Assembly (NCBI GenBank): GCA_026708085.1 | Contig: JAPOVP010000136.1 | Coordinates: forward strand, 1-41,814 | Length of the DNA: 41,814 nt | DNA from: Caldilineaceae bacterium | GTDB lineage: Bacteria > Chloroflexota > Anaerolineae > Caldilineales > Caldilineaceae | Direction of reading: 5' to 3' | Shown here: piece by piece, positions 33,835-41,814 of the stretch | How positions within the stretch are numbered: position 1 is the stretch's first letter | Layout: each line of letters starts with the position of its first letter | Program-made: the position numbers and the translations under genes | Notes under the pieces: model-generated | Seen by the model: the letters and a program-made list of their open reading frames with translations, nothing else | What the model was told of the DNA's origin: nothing | The model's database searches: none

Positions 33835-34983
33835 ATGAGCCGCTACATTCTCGATGCCCGCACAGCAGTGCCCCACTTTCCCGGCATCGGACGCTACGTC
33901 AGCAACCTTGCACTGGCTCTAACGCCCTCGCTCACCGCCAGCGAAAGCCTGACCATTCTTGACAACCCGACAATCCCCGCGCTGCAAGATATGTCAGCGT
34001 CCTCCCCGGAGTTGGAGCGTGCCACCAAACGGCCCGGTACAACGGTTTCCGCGCCCGTTTCCCCATTCGACATTCGGCAGCAGTGGCAGATCCCGTTCCT
34101 GCTCAAACGACTTCGGTCCGGCGGGGCAGCGCTCTACCACAGCCCCTACTACCTCATGCCATACCGCACCGGTCTGCCCACCCTCCTCACCTTCTACGAC
34201 ATCATCCCGCTCAAGTTCCCCAACGCCGTTCCGGCCCGCGCCAGACTATTCTTCCGACTGGCCGCCACCTTCGCCCTGCGCGCTGCAGACCATGTCGTCG
34301 CCATCTCCGACGCTGCACGCAGCGATCTGTTGACATACTTTAGCCTCCCTGCCTCCAAAATCAGCGTCACACCTCTTGCCGCCGGGGCCAGCTATCGTCC
34401 TCAGCCATCCGCAGAAATCGCCCGCGTACGCCACCAATACCGCCTGCCTGAAAGTTTCCTCCTCTATCTAGGTATCAATAAACCTCACAAGAATCTACCC
34501 GCCCTCATCGACGCCTACGCCCAGACAGCCTCTCGGCATGCGCCCCCACTCGTCATCGCCGGCGCCTGGGACAACCGCTATCCGCAACCCAAACAACACG
34601 CCGCACGCCGCCAACTCGCCGACGCCGTCCGCTTCCTCGGCCCCGTGGACGAGCGCGACCTCCCCGCCCTCTACAGCGCCGCCACACTGTTCGTCTTTCC
34701 CAGCCTCTATGAAGGGTTTGGCCTTCCCGTCCTCGAGGCCATGGCCTGCGGGACGCCCGTAGCCTGCTCAAACACGCCGGGTCTGGCGGAAGTCGCAGGC
34801 GACGCCGCCCTACTTTTCGACCCCCTTTCCGTCACCGAGATCAGGGATGCAATGGCCGAACTCATCGATGACAGTCGCCAGCGCGCCCGTCGAGCCGAGC
34901 AGGGGCTGGCGCGGGCCAGCCTCTACAGCTGGCAGGCGACCGCCGAAGCTACGCTGCGCTGCTATCGTCAACTTCTGGAGTAA
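33835..34983 (+). CDS. Glycosyltransferase, GT4 type (mannosyltransferase-like)
   Basis: A 382-residue GT-B enzyme. It begins MSRYILDARTAVPHFPGIGRY, the D-x-R...PGIGRY start of GT4 mannosyltransferase-like proteins. HDI-type signals in the middle are TFYDIIPLKFP and VVAISDAARSDLL; the donor domain has LGINKPHKNLPALIDAY (212-228) and EX7E with E293 and E301 (YEGFGLPVLEAMACGTPVA). It is the last gene of the cluster, 63 bases after the previous stop, with no clear ribosome site before its ATG. It converges with coaX, 38 bases away, and no terminator is obvious in that gap. Confidence 0.9.
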   Translation: MSRYILDARTAVPHFPGIGRYVSNLALALTPSLTASESLTILDNPTIPALQDMSASSPELERATKRPGTTVSAPVSPFDIRQQWQIPFLLKRLRSGGAALYHSPYYLMPYRTGLPTLLTFYDIIPLKFPNAVPARARLFFRLAATFALRAADHVVAISDAARSDLLTYFSLPASKISVTPLAAGASYRPQPSAEIARVRHQYRLPESFLLYLGINKPHKNLPALIDAYAQTASRHAPPLVIAGAWDNRYPQPKQHAARRQLADAVRFLGPVDERDLPALYSAATLFVFPSLYEGFGLPVLEAMACGTPVACSNTPGLAEVAGDAALLFDPLSVTEIRDAMAELIDDSRQRARRAEQGLARASLYSWQATAEATLRCYRQLLE

Positions 34984-35021
34984 CGGAGGGAGGGCTGTAA
35001 AGGGCGAAGTCCGAAAAGACC

Positions 35022-35840
35022 TCAGTCGCTTACGGCATTGAGCCCGTAAACGGTGCGGATTCCCGCCAGCGTCAGCCAGGGATCGTAGTAGTCGATCGAG
35101 CCTGTCCGTGGCGTGATAACGTGCCCCAGTCCACCTGTGGAAACAACCGTGACAGGGGAGCCCAACTCATCACGGATGCGGGCAAGAAGCCCTTCGACCA
35201 GTCCCGCATAGCCTAAAATGATCCCCGATCTCAGGGCCTCGTCCGTATCGCGGCCGATAGCCGGGGAAGGAGGATTCAATTCGACCTCATCTGAAGTCGG
35301 CGTGAAATCCCCAAACACGCTGGAAAGTTCAGCCAGACCGGGAGCGCCGACCTTCAGCGACTCCGCCGCAGTAGCAAGGCCCGGGGCAATGGCCCCGCCG
35401 CGGAATCGCCCCTCTTCGTCCACCACATTGAACGTCGTCGCAGTCCCGAAATCAACGGCAACCGCCGCTCCTCTTGTACGCGCACGCACGGCCGCGGCGT
35501 CGGCAAGCCGGTCCATCCCTACTTGGTCCGGGTTCCTGACGTCCAGCACCATGCCAAGTTCCATCCTCTGGTGCAGCACGAGCGGCTCGCGGCCAAGGAT
35601 ATCCTCCAACGTCCCTTTCCACAGCTCGGTCAATGAAGCCACCACGCTGCACAATGCAGCCCCCTCAACCTCTTCAGCGCTGAGCCCGTTCTCCTGCCAG
35701 AATCGCAACAGAGCCTTCCTAACCGTTTCCGGCCGGCCCCGCCTCTCCGTCGGCAACCGCCAAACGGCAACGGGGGCATCGTCGTCACCAAACGCGCCCA
35801 GGACGCTGCTGCTGTTTCCAATGTCGACGGTCAGGAGCAT
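35022..35840 (-). CDS. coaX: Type III pantothenate kinase
   Basis: A 272-residue CoaX-type enzyme of the ASKHA fold, which phosphorylates pantothenate in the first step of coenzyme A synthesis in the cytoplasm. DIGNS at residues 6-10 is the phosphate-binding start. NPDQVGMDRLADAAAV (103-118) matches the pantothenate-site motif, including the conserved GxDR Asp at 110. DFGTATTFNVVD (130-141) is the second phosphate motif, and GGLGHVITP lies near the end. Length is slightly above the common 255-260 residues. It lies 78 bases after the VanW gene and may be cotranscribed with it. Confidence 0.95.
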   Translation of the reverse strand: MLLTVDIGNSSSVLGAFGDDDAPVAVWRLPTERRGRPETVRKALLRFWQENGLSAEEVEGAALCSVVASLTELWKGTLEDILGREPLVLHQRMELGMVLDVRNPDQVGMDRLADAAAVRARTRGAAVAVDFGTATTFNVVDEEGRFRGGAIAPGLATAAESLKVGAPGLAELSSVFGDFTPTSDEVELNPPSPAIGRDTDEALRSGIILGYAGLVEGLLARIRDELGSPVTVVSTGGLGHVITPRTGSIDYYDPWLTLAGIRTVYGLNAVSD

Positions 35841-35918
35841 TGTATGCGGGACGAAACAGAAGAAGCGGGAGGCATCAAGGGGAGAAGAGGACCTGGTTTC
35901 CGTGTAGCGCCGGTTCCC

Positions 35919-37865
35919 TTATCCACCTCCATCACTGTTTCCTTCAGACTGCGGCGTCGCGGTCGGCTCCTCCTTCACATCCGTTACGCCGGGGATGACC
36001 GTGCCCGGACCGTAAAGGTACATCGCGTTCCAGGGTCGGTAGACCGACCTGATCGGGTCCTCGCGAGTCTGTCCATTCTCGGTAACCCTGCGGATGACCG
36101 TCGCGGTCAGGCCCTCTTTGGCCCACTCAACCTGCTTGATCTGCCCGGCTTCCAGACTAGCGTCTTCCTGGTAAACCGGATCACCGGGCTCTTTGATATC
36201 CTCGTACACCGCCTCACCGATCTCCACCACCCTGTCCGGCCTCGTGCCGTAAAACCGGAAGGTGAGGATCCCATCCACACTGTTCACCACAGGCTGGATC
36301 AGCAGATGCGCGGTAGTATCATTGAGGAACCTGAGATCAACGTACGGAGTGTATATCGTCGCATCAAAGCCGGGTTCGCCATACCAGCTCACCACGTAGC
36401 CGTGATTGTGGCGCTCAAGAAAAGGAAAACCGCCTTCCAGCGCCGCCCGGAAAACCGTTGTACTCACCTGGCATACGCCTCCCCCAACCCCAACAGCCGT
36501 GCGGTCCCCCCAGATAATGGCCGAATCCTCAAATCCGTTCGCCCCGCTAACCGCCTCAATCGCCGAATTGAAACTGAAGACGCCGTTGGGTGGCACGACC
36601 ACGCCCACGAGTTTCTCTGCCGCAACTTCAATGTTGTATACGCGCGTGCTGCTGCTCCCCTTAAAGTACGTGCTGCCGCTGGCGACCAGCTCCCTGATTC
36701 CCAGTTCATTCAGTCGACCCGAATCAACCGCGGGAGGAATCGAAATGATCGGCAGCGCACCGGTCCTCTGGTCGGTGGTCAACGCGTTGCGTACAGCCTC
36801 GATCGTCAGGTCGACGTTCAGGCGCCGGCCCGCTCTGCTCGGCTGTATCACCGTTAGCGCCGATGTCGCGTCGTCAAAGCGCAGACGCGCGTCCTGGGCA
36901 GGATACGAAACCTGGTTCGCCCAGCCTTCGACGACAAAGCGCAGCGCCTCTTCATTGAGAAAACTGGGATCCCCCCCGGGCATTATTCTCTGCAACAGCG
37001 CCCCGTCAAGTGCAAATGCAGTCCCGGACGCTTCGTGCCGCAAAACGACCGGCTGCGAGACCGCGAGACCGCCTGAAACGCTATCGAAGGCGGATGTACC
37101 CGCGCCCGCGCTGTTCTGTGACGAGTCTCCCGCCGCGCTCTGGGGCGGCGCAGTGCTGTAAGTCTGCAGCGGCACCGTTCCCGAGCGTCCGCTCGCCAGC
37201 TGCGCCAGTATGAGGTGAGCCGTCGCAGCCACATCAACGTCGAGGCCCGGCTGTGGCGGCACGGAGATATCGCCAATCTGAATGGCAGGCCGGCTCGGAC
37301 GCCGCACCTCGGAAGCCGCGTCGCCGACGGCCTGACGCACAACGCCTTCACTGACAAGCACCTCCGGCCACACCGTCTGCTGGCCTATGAAGGCCCGCCA
37401 CTGGCCGAAAATGCGTTCGAACAGGCTGCCTTGCCGCCCGACATGATAGGCGAGGTTGACTGCCCCCTCTAGGTCCGCCTCCGGCGCCAGCAGCTCGGCT
37501 CCCAGGGCCCAACGTCTGACCGCAGCTCTTGCTGCCCCGGTGCCCTCCGTAGTTTGGGGATTGAGTTCGAGGAAGATGGGCGCCAGCGGATAAGGGGTCA
37601 ACTCCCGGTGCAGGCGCAGCAACGCCGACGCACGCGTCTCGCCGCCTACGGGCACGCCGGCCACGTGCACGCCGCTGAAAATACGGTCCGTGTGCCAGAA
37701 CTGCCAGCCGGCAAACGCGCCTGTAACGGCCACGATCGCTACGCACAGCCAGATCAGAATGTATTCGACGCCGCTGGGGGGCCTGCCATGAATCTTCGTC
37801 GGGCCGCGGAGATCCCGCATCGGTACAATCTGTCGTCCTGGGGGCAATGGGACAGTTGAACTCAT
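35919..37865 (-). CDS. VanW/G5 family cell-envelope protein
   Basis: A 648-residue protein with one N-terminal membrane segment (about residues 34-56) after a short cytoplasmic tail, so the rest is outside the membrane. The opening GVHVAGVPVGGETRAS and the repeated-looking middle (about 60-420) fit peptidoglycan-binding-4-like domains. The VanW core has GVFSFNSAIEAVSG, the hallmark GGGVCQVSTTVF (461-472) and LERHNHGYVVSWYGEPGFDAT. A G5-like domain (about 562-622) ends in GPGT, followed by a low-complexity tail rich in Pro, Thr, Ser and Gly. VanW proteins are linked to peptidoglycan but their biochemical role is poorly defined. The Ser-rich linker near 245-265 separates two of the domains. Confidence 0.88.
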   Translation of the reverse strand: MSSTVPLPPGRQIVPMRDLRGPTKIHGRPPSGVEYILIWLCVAIVAVTGAFAGWQFWHTDRIFSGVHVAGVPVGGETRASALLRLHRELTPYPLAPIFLELNPQTTEGTGAARAAVRRWALGAELLAPEADLEGAVNLAYHVGRQGSLFERIFGQWRAFIGQQTVWPEVLVSEGVVRQAVGDAASEVRRPSRPAIQIGDISVPPQPGLDVDVAATAHLILAQLASGRSGTVPLQTYSTAPPQSAAGDSSQNSAGAGTSAFDSVSGGLAVSQPVVLRHEASGTAFALDGALLQRIMPGGDPSFLNEEALRFVVEGWANQVSYPAQDARLRFDDATSALTVIQPSRAGRRLNVDLTIEAVRNALTTDQRTGALPIISIPPAVDSGRLNELGIRELVASGSTYFKGSSSTRVYNIEVAAEKLVGVVVPPNGVFSFNSAIEAVSGANGFEDSAIIWGDRTAVGVGGGVCQVSTTVFRAALEGGFPFLERHNHGYVVSWYGEPGFDATIYTPYVDLRFLNDTTAHLLIQPVVNSVDGILTFRFYGTRPDRVVEIGEAVYEDIKEPGDPVYQEDASLEAGQIKQVEWAKEGLTATVIRRVTENGQTREDPIRSVYRPWNAMYLYGPGTVIPGVTDVKEEPTATPQSEGNSDGGG

Positions 37866-37937
37866 CAGTTTCAGTGCTTCAGGGTAGAGTCGCCGGCGAT
37901 ACGGATAGCAGCTGCAGGAATTCCAACCGCGTCCTTC

Positions 37938-37958
37938 CCCGAAACGACTTCCTTCGGG
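37938..37958 (-). repeat. Small hairpin in the gap upstream of the VanW gene
   Basis: CCCGAA (37938-37943) and TTCGGG (37953-37958) form a perfect 6-base inverted repeat with a 9-base loop, in the 125-base gap between the membrane-protein stop and the VanW start. There is no T-run. No convincing promoter was found in the gap. Confidence 0.25.
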
Positions 37959-37990
37959 AACTGAGATCGCCGCAAACTGGAATCACAATG

Positions 37991-39595
37991 TTACGAACTC
38001 AACTGAGGGACAATATACAGGAACGGTATGGCTATGTCCAGAGCTACCACTGCCAGGAACAGGCAGACATACAAGATCGTACGCAATTCACCGCCATCGC
38101 GTAGCCGGTCAGACGCGTCCAAAGAAGCACCGTCCTGGTCCCCAACTCCGATAGCGCCAAACACGCGGGAAATACGGCCGCAAAGCAGCCCGTAAAACAG
38201 CATGCCGGCGCCCGCCATCCCGAACAGCAGCAGGGTCCACCTGTCTGCCGTTCCACCCGCCAGCGTCGCAACCACAAAGTGCGCGCCCCCTCCCGCCAGC
38301 AGGACGCAACCCGCCACGAGGCTGGCCCGCCTTTCGAGCACCGCCCACCAGCCTATGGCGAAGAGCAGACTCCACGCCGGCAGCGCCGGAAAAAGATACC
38401 TGCCCTGGTGCTGGATAAACCCCAGATTATACCAGCCGTAGGCAGCCAGCGTCGCCAGCCACAGCAGCAGCAGAGTCATCCCGGGAGAAGAGAGGAGGCG
38501 AGCCCACTGCCATTCATTGCGATTCACCCCCGCCCGCAATCGGAAGAGGATGCTCACCGCTGCCATAGCTGTCAGAATGTATAGAACTGTGTAGACGCGG
38601 GCATCCATAAAGACGCCCAACCAGCCAAACACACCCCAGAAGCTCTTGCTGGTAAACGTCCACGCCCGCTCCCAATACGCGCCCCACCCGTGCTCCGCGA
38701 TCCATGCCGCCGCTGTCGGCTGCCCGGTCACAACCGCATCGTGCCAGCTGAGGCCGAGAATATCCAGGTTCCCGTATACCAGGCTGTTTCGGATCCACCA
38801 CGGTAGTCCCAGCATCAATGCAGGCCCTACTAGCAGCGTCAGCCGCATAACCAGCTGTGCCGTCGGTGTCCTGCCATCGGACCCTGGCCAGGCTGACCGA
38901 GCGATAACCACGATTAACGCGACGGGAAGAATCACATAGGCGGTCGCCTTGGTGAGAAAGCCAAGCCCGATCAGGATTCCGGCCGCCAGCAAGTGGCGCC
39001 CCCCTCTGCCTGCTTTGCTTCCAGCCTCAAGCCGCTGCCACCGCAACAGCGCAAGCACAGTCCCGGCGATCAACAGTTCCGCCAGGGCATCGTTGTTGAC
39101 CGATGCCATCAGCGCCACGTGCATAGGCAGAAAAGCTGCAAAAGCCGCCGCACCCAGAGCAATGTGGGGCAACCCGGGAACTACCTCACGCGCACACAGG
39201 AAAACCAGCAGCACCACGCCCCCGCCCAGCACAACGCCGAAAAGCCGTAAGGCCAGCAGTTTGCCCTGGCTCAACCAGTAGAGCGGGACGGCAAGCAGAT
39301 AGTAAAGAGGAGGCTGATGAGACTCATAGCGGACAGGATCTATCGAGAGGTCAGGCGGAAACTTCTCCGCCTTCAGGCGCGCGAGGTACTCTTCATCATA
39401 GTCGCCCATCCGCAGCACCGGTAACCGCCTCTCGGTCGCAATATGGGCAATGTAATTGTAATGGGCCGGCTCGTCCGGACTCTGCCAGGGCGGAGTCTTG
39501 ACTGCGAAGAGTGTGCCCAGCGCCGCATAGACGATCAGAATCGAAGCCAGGACATAGGAGGTCGCATCGATCCCTCTGTGCATGGGCCCTGTCAC
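37991..39595 (-). CDS. GT-C / DUF2142-like membrane glycosyltransferase
   Basis: A 534-residue membrane protein with about 11-12 hydrophobic segments. The first extracytoplasmic loop holds PPWQSPDEPAHYNYIAH with D41 and E42, the acidic pair typical of GT-C enzymes that use polyprenyl-phosphate sugars, followed by YESHQPPLYYLL, also typical of the ArnT/PMT/DUF2142 group. It would transfer a sugar on the outer face of the inner membrane. The start is GTG 39595, 3 bases after the metG stop, with GAGGAG inside the end of metG; an ATG at 39583 is an alternative. Its acceptor may be the glycan built by the nearby cluster or a protein; this is inference. Confidence 0.85.
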   Translation of the reverse strand: MTGPMHRGIDATSYVLASILIVYAALGTLFAVKTPPWQSPDEPAHYNYIAHIATERRLPVLRMGDYDEEYLARLKAEKFPPDLSIDPVRYESHQPPLYYLLAVPLYWLSQGKLLALRLFGVVLGGGVVLLVFLCAREVVPGLPHIALGAAAFAAFLPMHVALMASVNNDALAELLIAGTVLALLRWQRLEAGSKAGRGGRHLLAAGILIGLGFLTKATAYVILPVALIVVIARSAWPGSDGRTPTAQLVMRLTLLVGPALMLGLPWWIRNSLVYGNLDILGLSWHDAVVTGQPTAAAWIAEHGWGAYWERAWTFTSKSFWGVFGWLGVFMDARVYTVLYILTAMAAVSILFRLRAGVNRNEWQWARLLSSPGMTLLLLWLATLAAYGWYNLGFIQHQGRYLFPALPAWSLLFAIGWWAVLERRASLVAGCVLLAGGGAHFVVATLAGGTADRWTLLLFGMAGAGMLFYGLLCGRISRVFGAIGVGDQDGASLDASDRLRDGGELRTILYVCLFLAVVALDIAIPFLYIVPQLSS

Positions 39596-39598
39596 GCG

Positions 39599-41425
39599 CT
39601 ACCCGTTCTCCTCACCCAGCACGACAGCAGGATCCAGCTTTGTAAAGAGTGGCGCCGGTTTCTGCAAATGCTGACCGGCCGCCAGCGGCTGCGCCTGCCA
39701 GACCCCGCATGCACTCCCATGGTCGTAGCGCAGCACCAGATGCGAACCTCGGTCGTCCTCAATGTCCGTCATACCGAGCTGCCCAAAAAGCGGTTCCGAA
39801 TACCCAAGGTATTGGTGCAGCTGTTCACTGCTGTGGGGCAGAATCGGCGCCCACAGCAGTTTCAGCCAGTCGATGGCCTGCAGCGTCACGTAAACGGTGG
39901 TCGCTGTTGTCTCTGGGTCCGTCTGGAAGGTTCGCCAGGGCTCCTTCTCATTCAGATACTGGTTAACGCGCTGGCTCAACCGCCGCGCCTCCTGCAGGGC
40001 AGCCTTCAACCTGACCGCTTCGTATAGCGCGCCCACGCTCTCGAAACCACTGCGTATCTCCACCAATAGGGCTTCATCCGTCGCGTCCATCTTTCCCGGC
40101 TGAGGCACCGCCCCGTCAAATCGCCTGAACGCGAACCCTAATGCCCGGTTCACCAGATTGCCCCAGTTGGCCACCAACTCGTTGTTCACCAGTTCCACAA
40201 AGTCCGGCCACGTGAACTCGGTATCCGCTGTCTCCGGCGCCATCGCCGTCAAAGTATAGCGCCAGGCGTCCGCCTCAAACTCCTCCAGAACCGTATTGAA
40301 ACCGATGACGTTGCCCCGGCTCGTGCTGAACTGGGCCCCGCCAAAGTTGAGGTACTCGTTGGCCGGAACGTCATACGGCAGGTGCAGACGCGCCTTTTTC
40401 AGCGGCGCCGCCGTTTCCGAAAGGCTGGAGGTGTTGGCAGATTCGCCATCCGTCTCGGTCTCATCGTTATAGGCCATAATCATGCCCGGCCAGATCTGCG
40501 TATGGAAAGGGATGTTGTCCTTGCCGATGAAGTAGTAGTGGCGGGCGTCCGGCGAATGGTCTCGGTCCCACCAGTCCTGCCACTTGCCGCCGCTCAATGC
40601 AGCCCACTCGATCGCCGCGCTCAGATAACCTTGCACCGCGTCATACCAGACGTAAATGCACTTGCTCTCGTAGCCTTCAATGGGTATGTCGATGCCCCAA
40701 TCGATGTCGCGCGTGATCGCCCGCCCCCGCAGCTCCTTCAGGTTCAGCTGCCCTTGCGTAAAGTTCAGGACGTTGTTGCGCCAGTGCTCCTTATCGCTCC
40801 CGATCCATTCCAGCAGAGGTTCATTGAGCGCCCCCAAATCGAGAAAGAAATGTTCAGTTTCCCGCACCTCCAGCTCGCTGCTCCCACTCAGTTTCGACCT
40901 TGTGTCGGTCAACTCCAGCGCATCATACAGGCGCCCGCAGTTGTCGCACTGATCGCCGCGCGCCTCGCCAAAGCCGCAGAAAGGGCACGTTCCTTCCACA
41001 TAGCGGTCGGCCAGAAAACGCTCTGCCTCGGGGTCGTACCACTGCTTCTGCACCTCCCTGTAGATATATTCGTTCGCCATATGCCGCCGAAACACCTGCT
41101 GGGTCACGTCCCAGTGGTTCTGCGTATCCGTGTGCGTGTACAGGTCGAATGTCAGGCCCATCGCCACGCAGCCCTCGACGAAGAGCTCGTGGTACTTGTC
41201 CACCACTTCCGCAGCACCCAGACCTTCCCTCTCCGCCTGCAAAGTGATCGGCGTACCATGCGTATCGGAGCCGCTGACCATCAGGACATCGTTGCCTGCC
41301 ATCCGCTGGTAACGGGCAAAGATATCGGGCGGCAGATACGCGCCCGCAATCTGTCCGATGTGCTTCTCGCCGTTGGCATAGGGCCAGGCAACGCATACAA
41401 GGACTTTCCTGCCGTGCTCGGTCAT
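39599..41425 (-). CDS. metG: Methionine--tRNA ligase
   Basis: A 608-residue class I synthetase that charges tRNA-Met. The HIGH motif reads HIGQ at 22-25. The zinc knuckle has C147, C150, C160 and C163. [11 protein letters not shown] and [17 protein letters not shown] are standard active-site segments. The KMSKS loop is degenerate: FSTSR at 366-370, so the second Lys is Thr. An acidic Ser/Thr-rich insertion lies at about 321-344, between IMAYN and [13 protein letters not shown]. The anticodon-binding helical domain covers about 410-560, and no C-terminal EMAP-type tRNA-binding domain follows. GGAGG stands 7 bases before the ATG. A long structured leader and a promoter lie upstream. Confidence 0.96.
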   Translation of the reverse strand: MTEHGRKVLVCVAWPYANGEKHIGQIAGAYLPPDIFARYQRMAGNDVLMVSGSDTHGTPITLQAEREGLGAAEVVDKYHELFVEGCVAMGLTFDLYTHTDTQNHWDVTQQVFRRHMANEYIYREVQKQWYDPEAERFLADRYVEGTCPFCGFGEARGDQCDNCGRLYDALELTDTRSKLSGSSELEVRETEHFFLDLGALNEPLLEWIGSDKEHWRNNVLNFTQGQLNLKELRGRAITRDIDWGIDIPIEGYESKCIYVWYDAVQGYLSAAIEWAALSGGKWQDWWDRDHSPDARHYYFIGKDNIPFHTQIWPGMIMAYNDETETDGESANTSSLSETAAPLKKARLHLPYDVPANEYLNFGGAQFSTSRGNVIGFNTVLEEFEADAWRYTLTAMAPETADTEFTWPDFVELVNNELVANWGNLVNRALGFAFRRFDGAVPQPGKMDATDEALLVEIRSGFESVGALYEAVRLKAALQEARRLSQRVNQYLNEKEPWRTFQTDPETTATTVYVTLQAIDWLKLLWAPILPHSSEQLHQYLGYSEPLFGQLGMTDIEDDRGSHLVLRYDHGSACGVWQAQPLAAGQHLQKPAPLFTKLDPAVVLGEENG

Positions 41426-41432
41426 CGGTCAT

Positions 41433-41437
41433 CCTCC
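41433..41437 (-). promoter_or_regulatory. metG ribosome-binding site next to a leader hairpin
   Basis: GGAGG (minus strand) lies 7 bases before the metG ATG at 41425. The last leader hairpin ends at 41438, the base next to this site, so folding could affect its exposure. It separates the true ATG from a nearer out-of-frame ATG. Confidence 0.75.
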
Positions 41438-41526
41438 GAGTAGCCGGGGGCGAATCCACCCCCTCGGGCTCTTTTCTACTCCAGGTCGACTGCTGCTCGA
41501 CTCGATCCAAATCTTCCGCAGATTTG
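41438..41526 (-). promoter_or_regulatory. Structured metG leader with three hairpins
   Basis: Read on the minus strand, three stem-loops follow one another. First, CAAATCT/AGATTTG, 7 pairs with a 5-base loop (41508-41526). Second, GTCGA/TCGAC, 5 pairs (41485-41501). Third, a longer stem made of GAGTA/TACTC, GCC/GGC and GGGGG/CCCCC segments with bulges (41438-41481). The last ends at the ribosome site. No T-box sequence is visible. The type of control is unknown; translation control by the third stem is the simplest idea. Confidence 0.45.
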
Positions 41527-41617
41527 AGAGGGATTCGCGTCTCCTGCGTCGGGCAATTGGCGGGAACTTCCCTGCCTGAGGTCAGTTATCCCAGCCCCTG
41601 CTTCTGCCCCGCAACTC

Positions 41618-41647
41618 ATTATATCTGTCCCAATTCATAAGTGGCAA
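41618..41647 (-). promoter_or_regulatory. Predicted metG promoter
   Basis: On the minus strand, TTGCCA (-35, 41642-41647) is followed after 18 bases by a perfect TATAAT (-10, 41618-41623). Start of transcription would be near 41611, giving a leader of about 185 bases before metG. No other good promoter was seen in the 389 bases upstream of metG. Confidence 0.65.
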
Positions 41648-41759
41648 AAGTATGCGCCATCTCATCTGCATCCCAAAACAGGGCCAGCTTTACCATGCCA
41701 TACGCAAAGACTAAGCCATGTCAAACCCGTACATCCATCCCCAATGCGTTGCCCAAACA
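41648..41759. other. Gene-free stretch upstream of the metG promoter
   Basis: This 112-base stretch lies between the metG promoter and the CTGACCA repeats. It is less GC-rich than the flanking genes. I see no gene, RNA gene or strong repeat in it. Together with the leader and repeats it forms the only gap longer than 300 bases (41426-41814). Confidence 0.5.
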
Positions 41760-41790
41760 CTGACCACTGACCACTAACCACTGACCACTG
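41760..41790. repeat. Tandem 7-base repeat (CTGACCA)
   Basis: Four units in a row, at 41760-41766, 41767-41773, 41774-41780 (CTAACCA, one change) and 41781-41787, followed by a partial CTG. It lies in non-coding DNA at the window edge. Such heptamer repeats can vary in copy number. Function unknown. Confidence 0.85.
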
Positions 41791-41814
41791 CAGTTCTGGG
41801 CGGTCGGGCCTATT

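Noticed and set aside
34984..35021. Bidirectional terminator between the glycan cluster and coaX
   Set aside because: No stem longer than about 3 pairs was found in the 38-base gap.
40382..41443. 353-residue plus-strand frame opposite metG
   Set aside because: metG motifs cover the region on the other strand; no domain is visible.
41426..41611. T-box riboswitch in the metG leader
   Set aside because: The conserved T-box core (AGGGTGGAACCGCG-like) was not found on the minus strand, so the leader is described only as structured.
41760..41790. CRISPR array from the short repeats
   Set aside because: Units are 7 bases and directly adjacent, with no spacers; this is a simple tandem repeat.

Overview
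The window is GC-rich bacterial DNA, densely packed with genes. I think it comes from a member of the Chloroflexota, probably close to Caldilineaceae/Anaerolineae. The reasons are the long solute-binding lipoprotein with an Ala/Glu-rich linker after its lipobox, the many Gfo/Idh/MocA oxidoreductases and a phytanoyl-CoA-dioxygenase-like enzyme, and the VanW/CoaX/MetG set. This placement is an inference from gene style. No rRNA, tRNA, CRISPR array, phage or insertion sequence was seen.

Layout. (1) 68-8913, plus strand: a near-consensus sigma70-type promoter precedes a sialidase-like beta-propeller protein, a complete Opp/Dpp-type ABC importer (two permeases, two ATPases, one lipoprotein receptor) and a class IV PLP aminotransferase. 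A strong hairpin lies between the receptor and the aminotransferase. (2) 8944-14521, minus strand: a Gfo/Idh/MocA oxidoreductase, a large GH63-like glucosidase, a fumarylacetoacetate-hydrolase-family enzyme and a SAM methyltransferase, in transcription order. (3) 14522-14799: a 278-base divergent control region with two inverted repeats. (4) 14800-21127, plus strand: three tandem, closely similar Gfo/Idh/MocA oxidoreductases of exactly 369 residues each, a fourth diverged relative, a PhyH-type Fe(II)/2-oxoglutarate dioxygenase and an isochorismatase-fold cysteine hydrolase. (5) 21182-24208: a DinG-family protein fusing a DEDDh exonuclease to a helicase, whose stop overlaps the first glycosyltransferase. 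(6) 24201-34983, plus strand: a polysaccharide cluster of seven GT4-type and one GT2-type glycosyltransferase plus a flippase, most joined by 4-8 base overlaps. (7) 35022-41425, minus strand: metG, a GT-C/DUF2142-like membrane protein, a VanW/G5 cell-envelope protein and type III pantothenate kinase, in transcription order. metG is preceded by a good promoter and a roughly 185-base leader with three hairpins.

How the parts may work together. Regions 1-4 look like uptake and stepwise breakdown of glycan-derived or modified polyol/sugar compounds. The importer brings in an oligomer. Glycosidase-like proteins trim it, NAD(P)-dependent oxidoreductases oxidise the units, and the dioxygenase, FAH-family enzyme and cysteine hydrolase handle later products. 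The substrate cannot be read from the sequence. Regions 6-7 look like surface glycan assembly next to housekeeping genes. The most unusual points are the oxidoreductase triplication with its diverged fourth copy, the structured metG leader, the DinG protein with an incomplete Fe-S cysteine set coupled to glycan genes, and the inverted repeats in the divergent control region.
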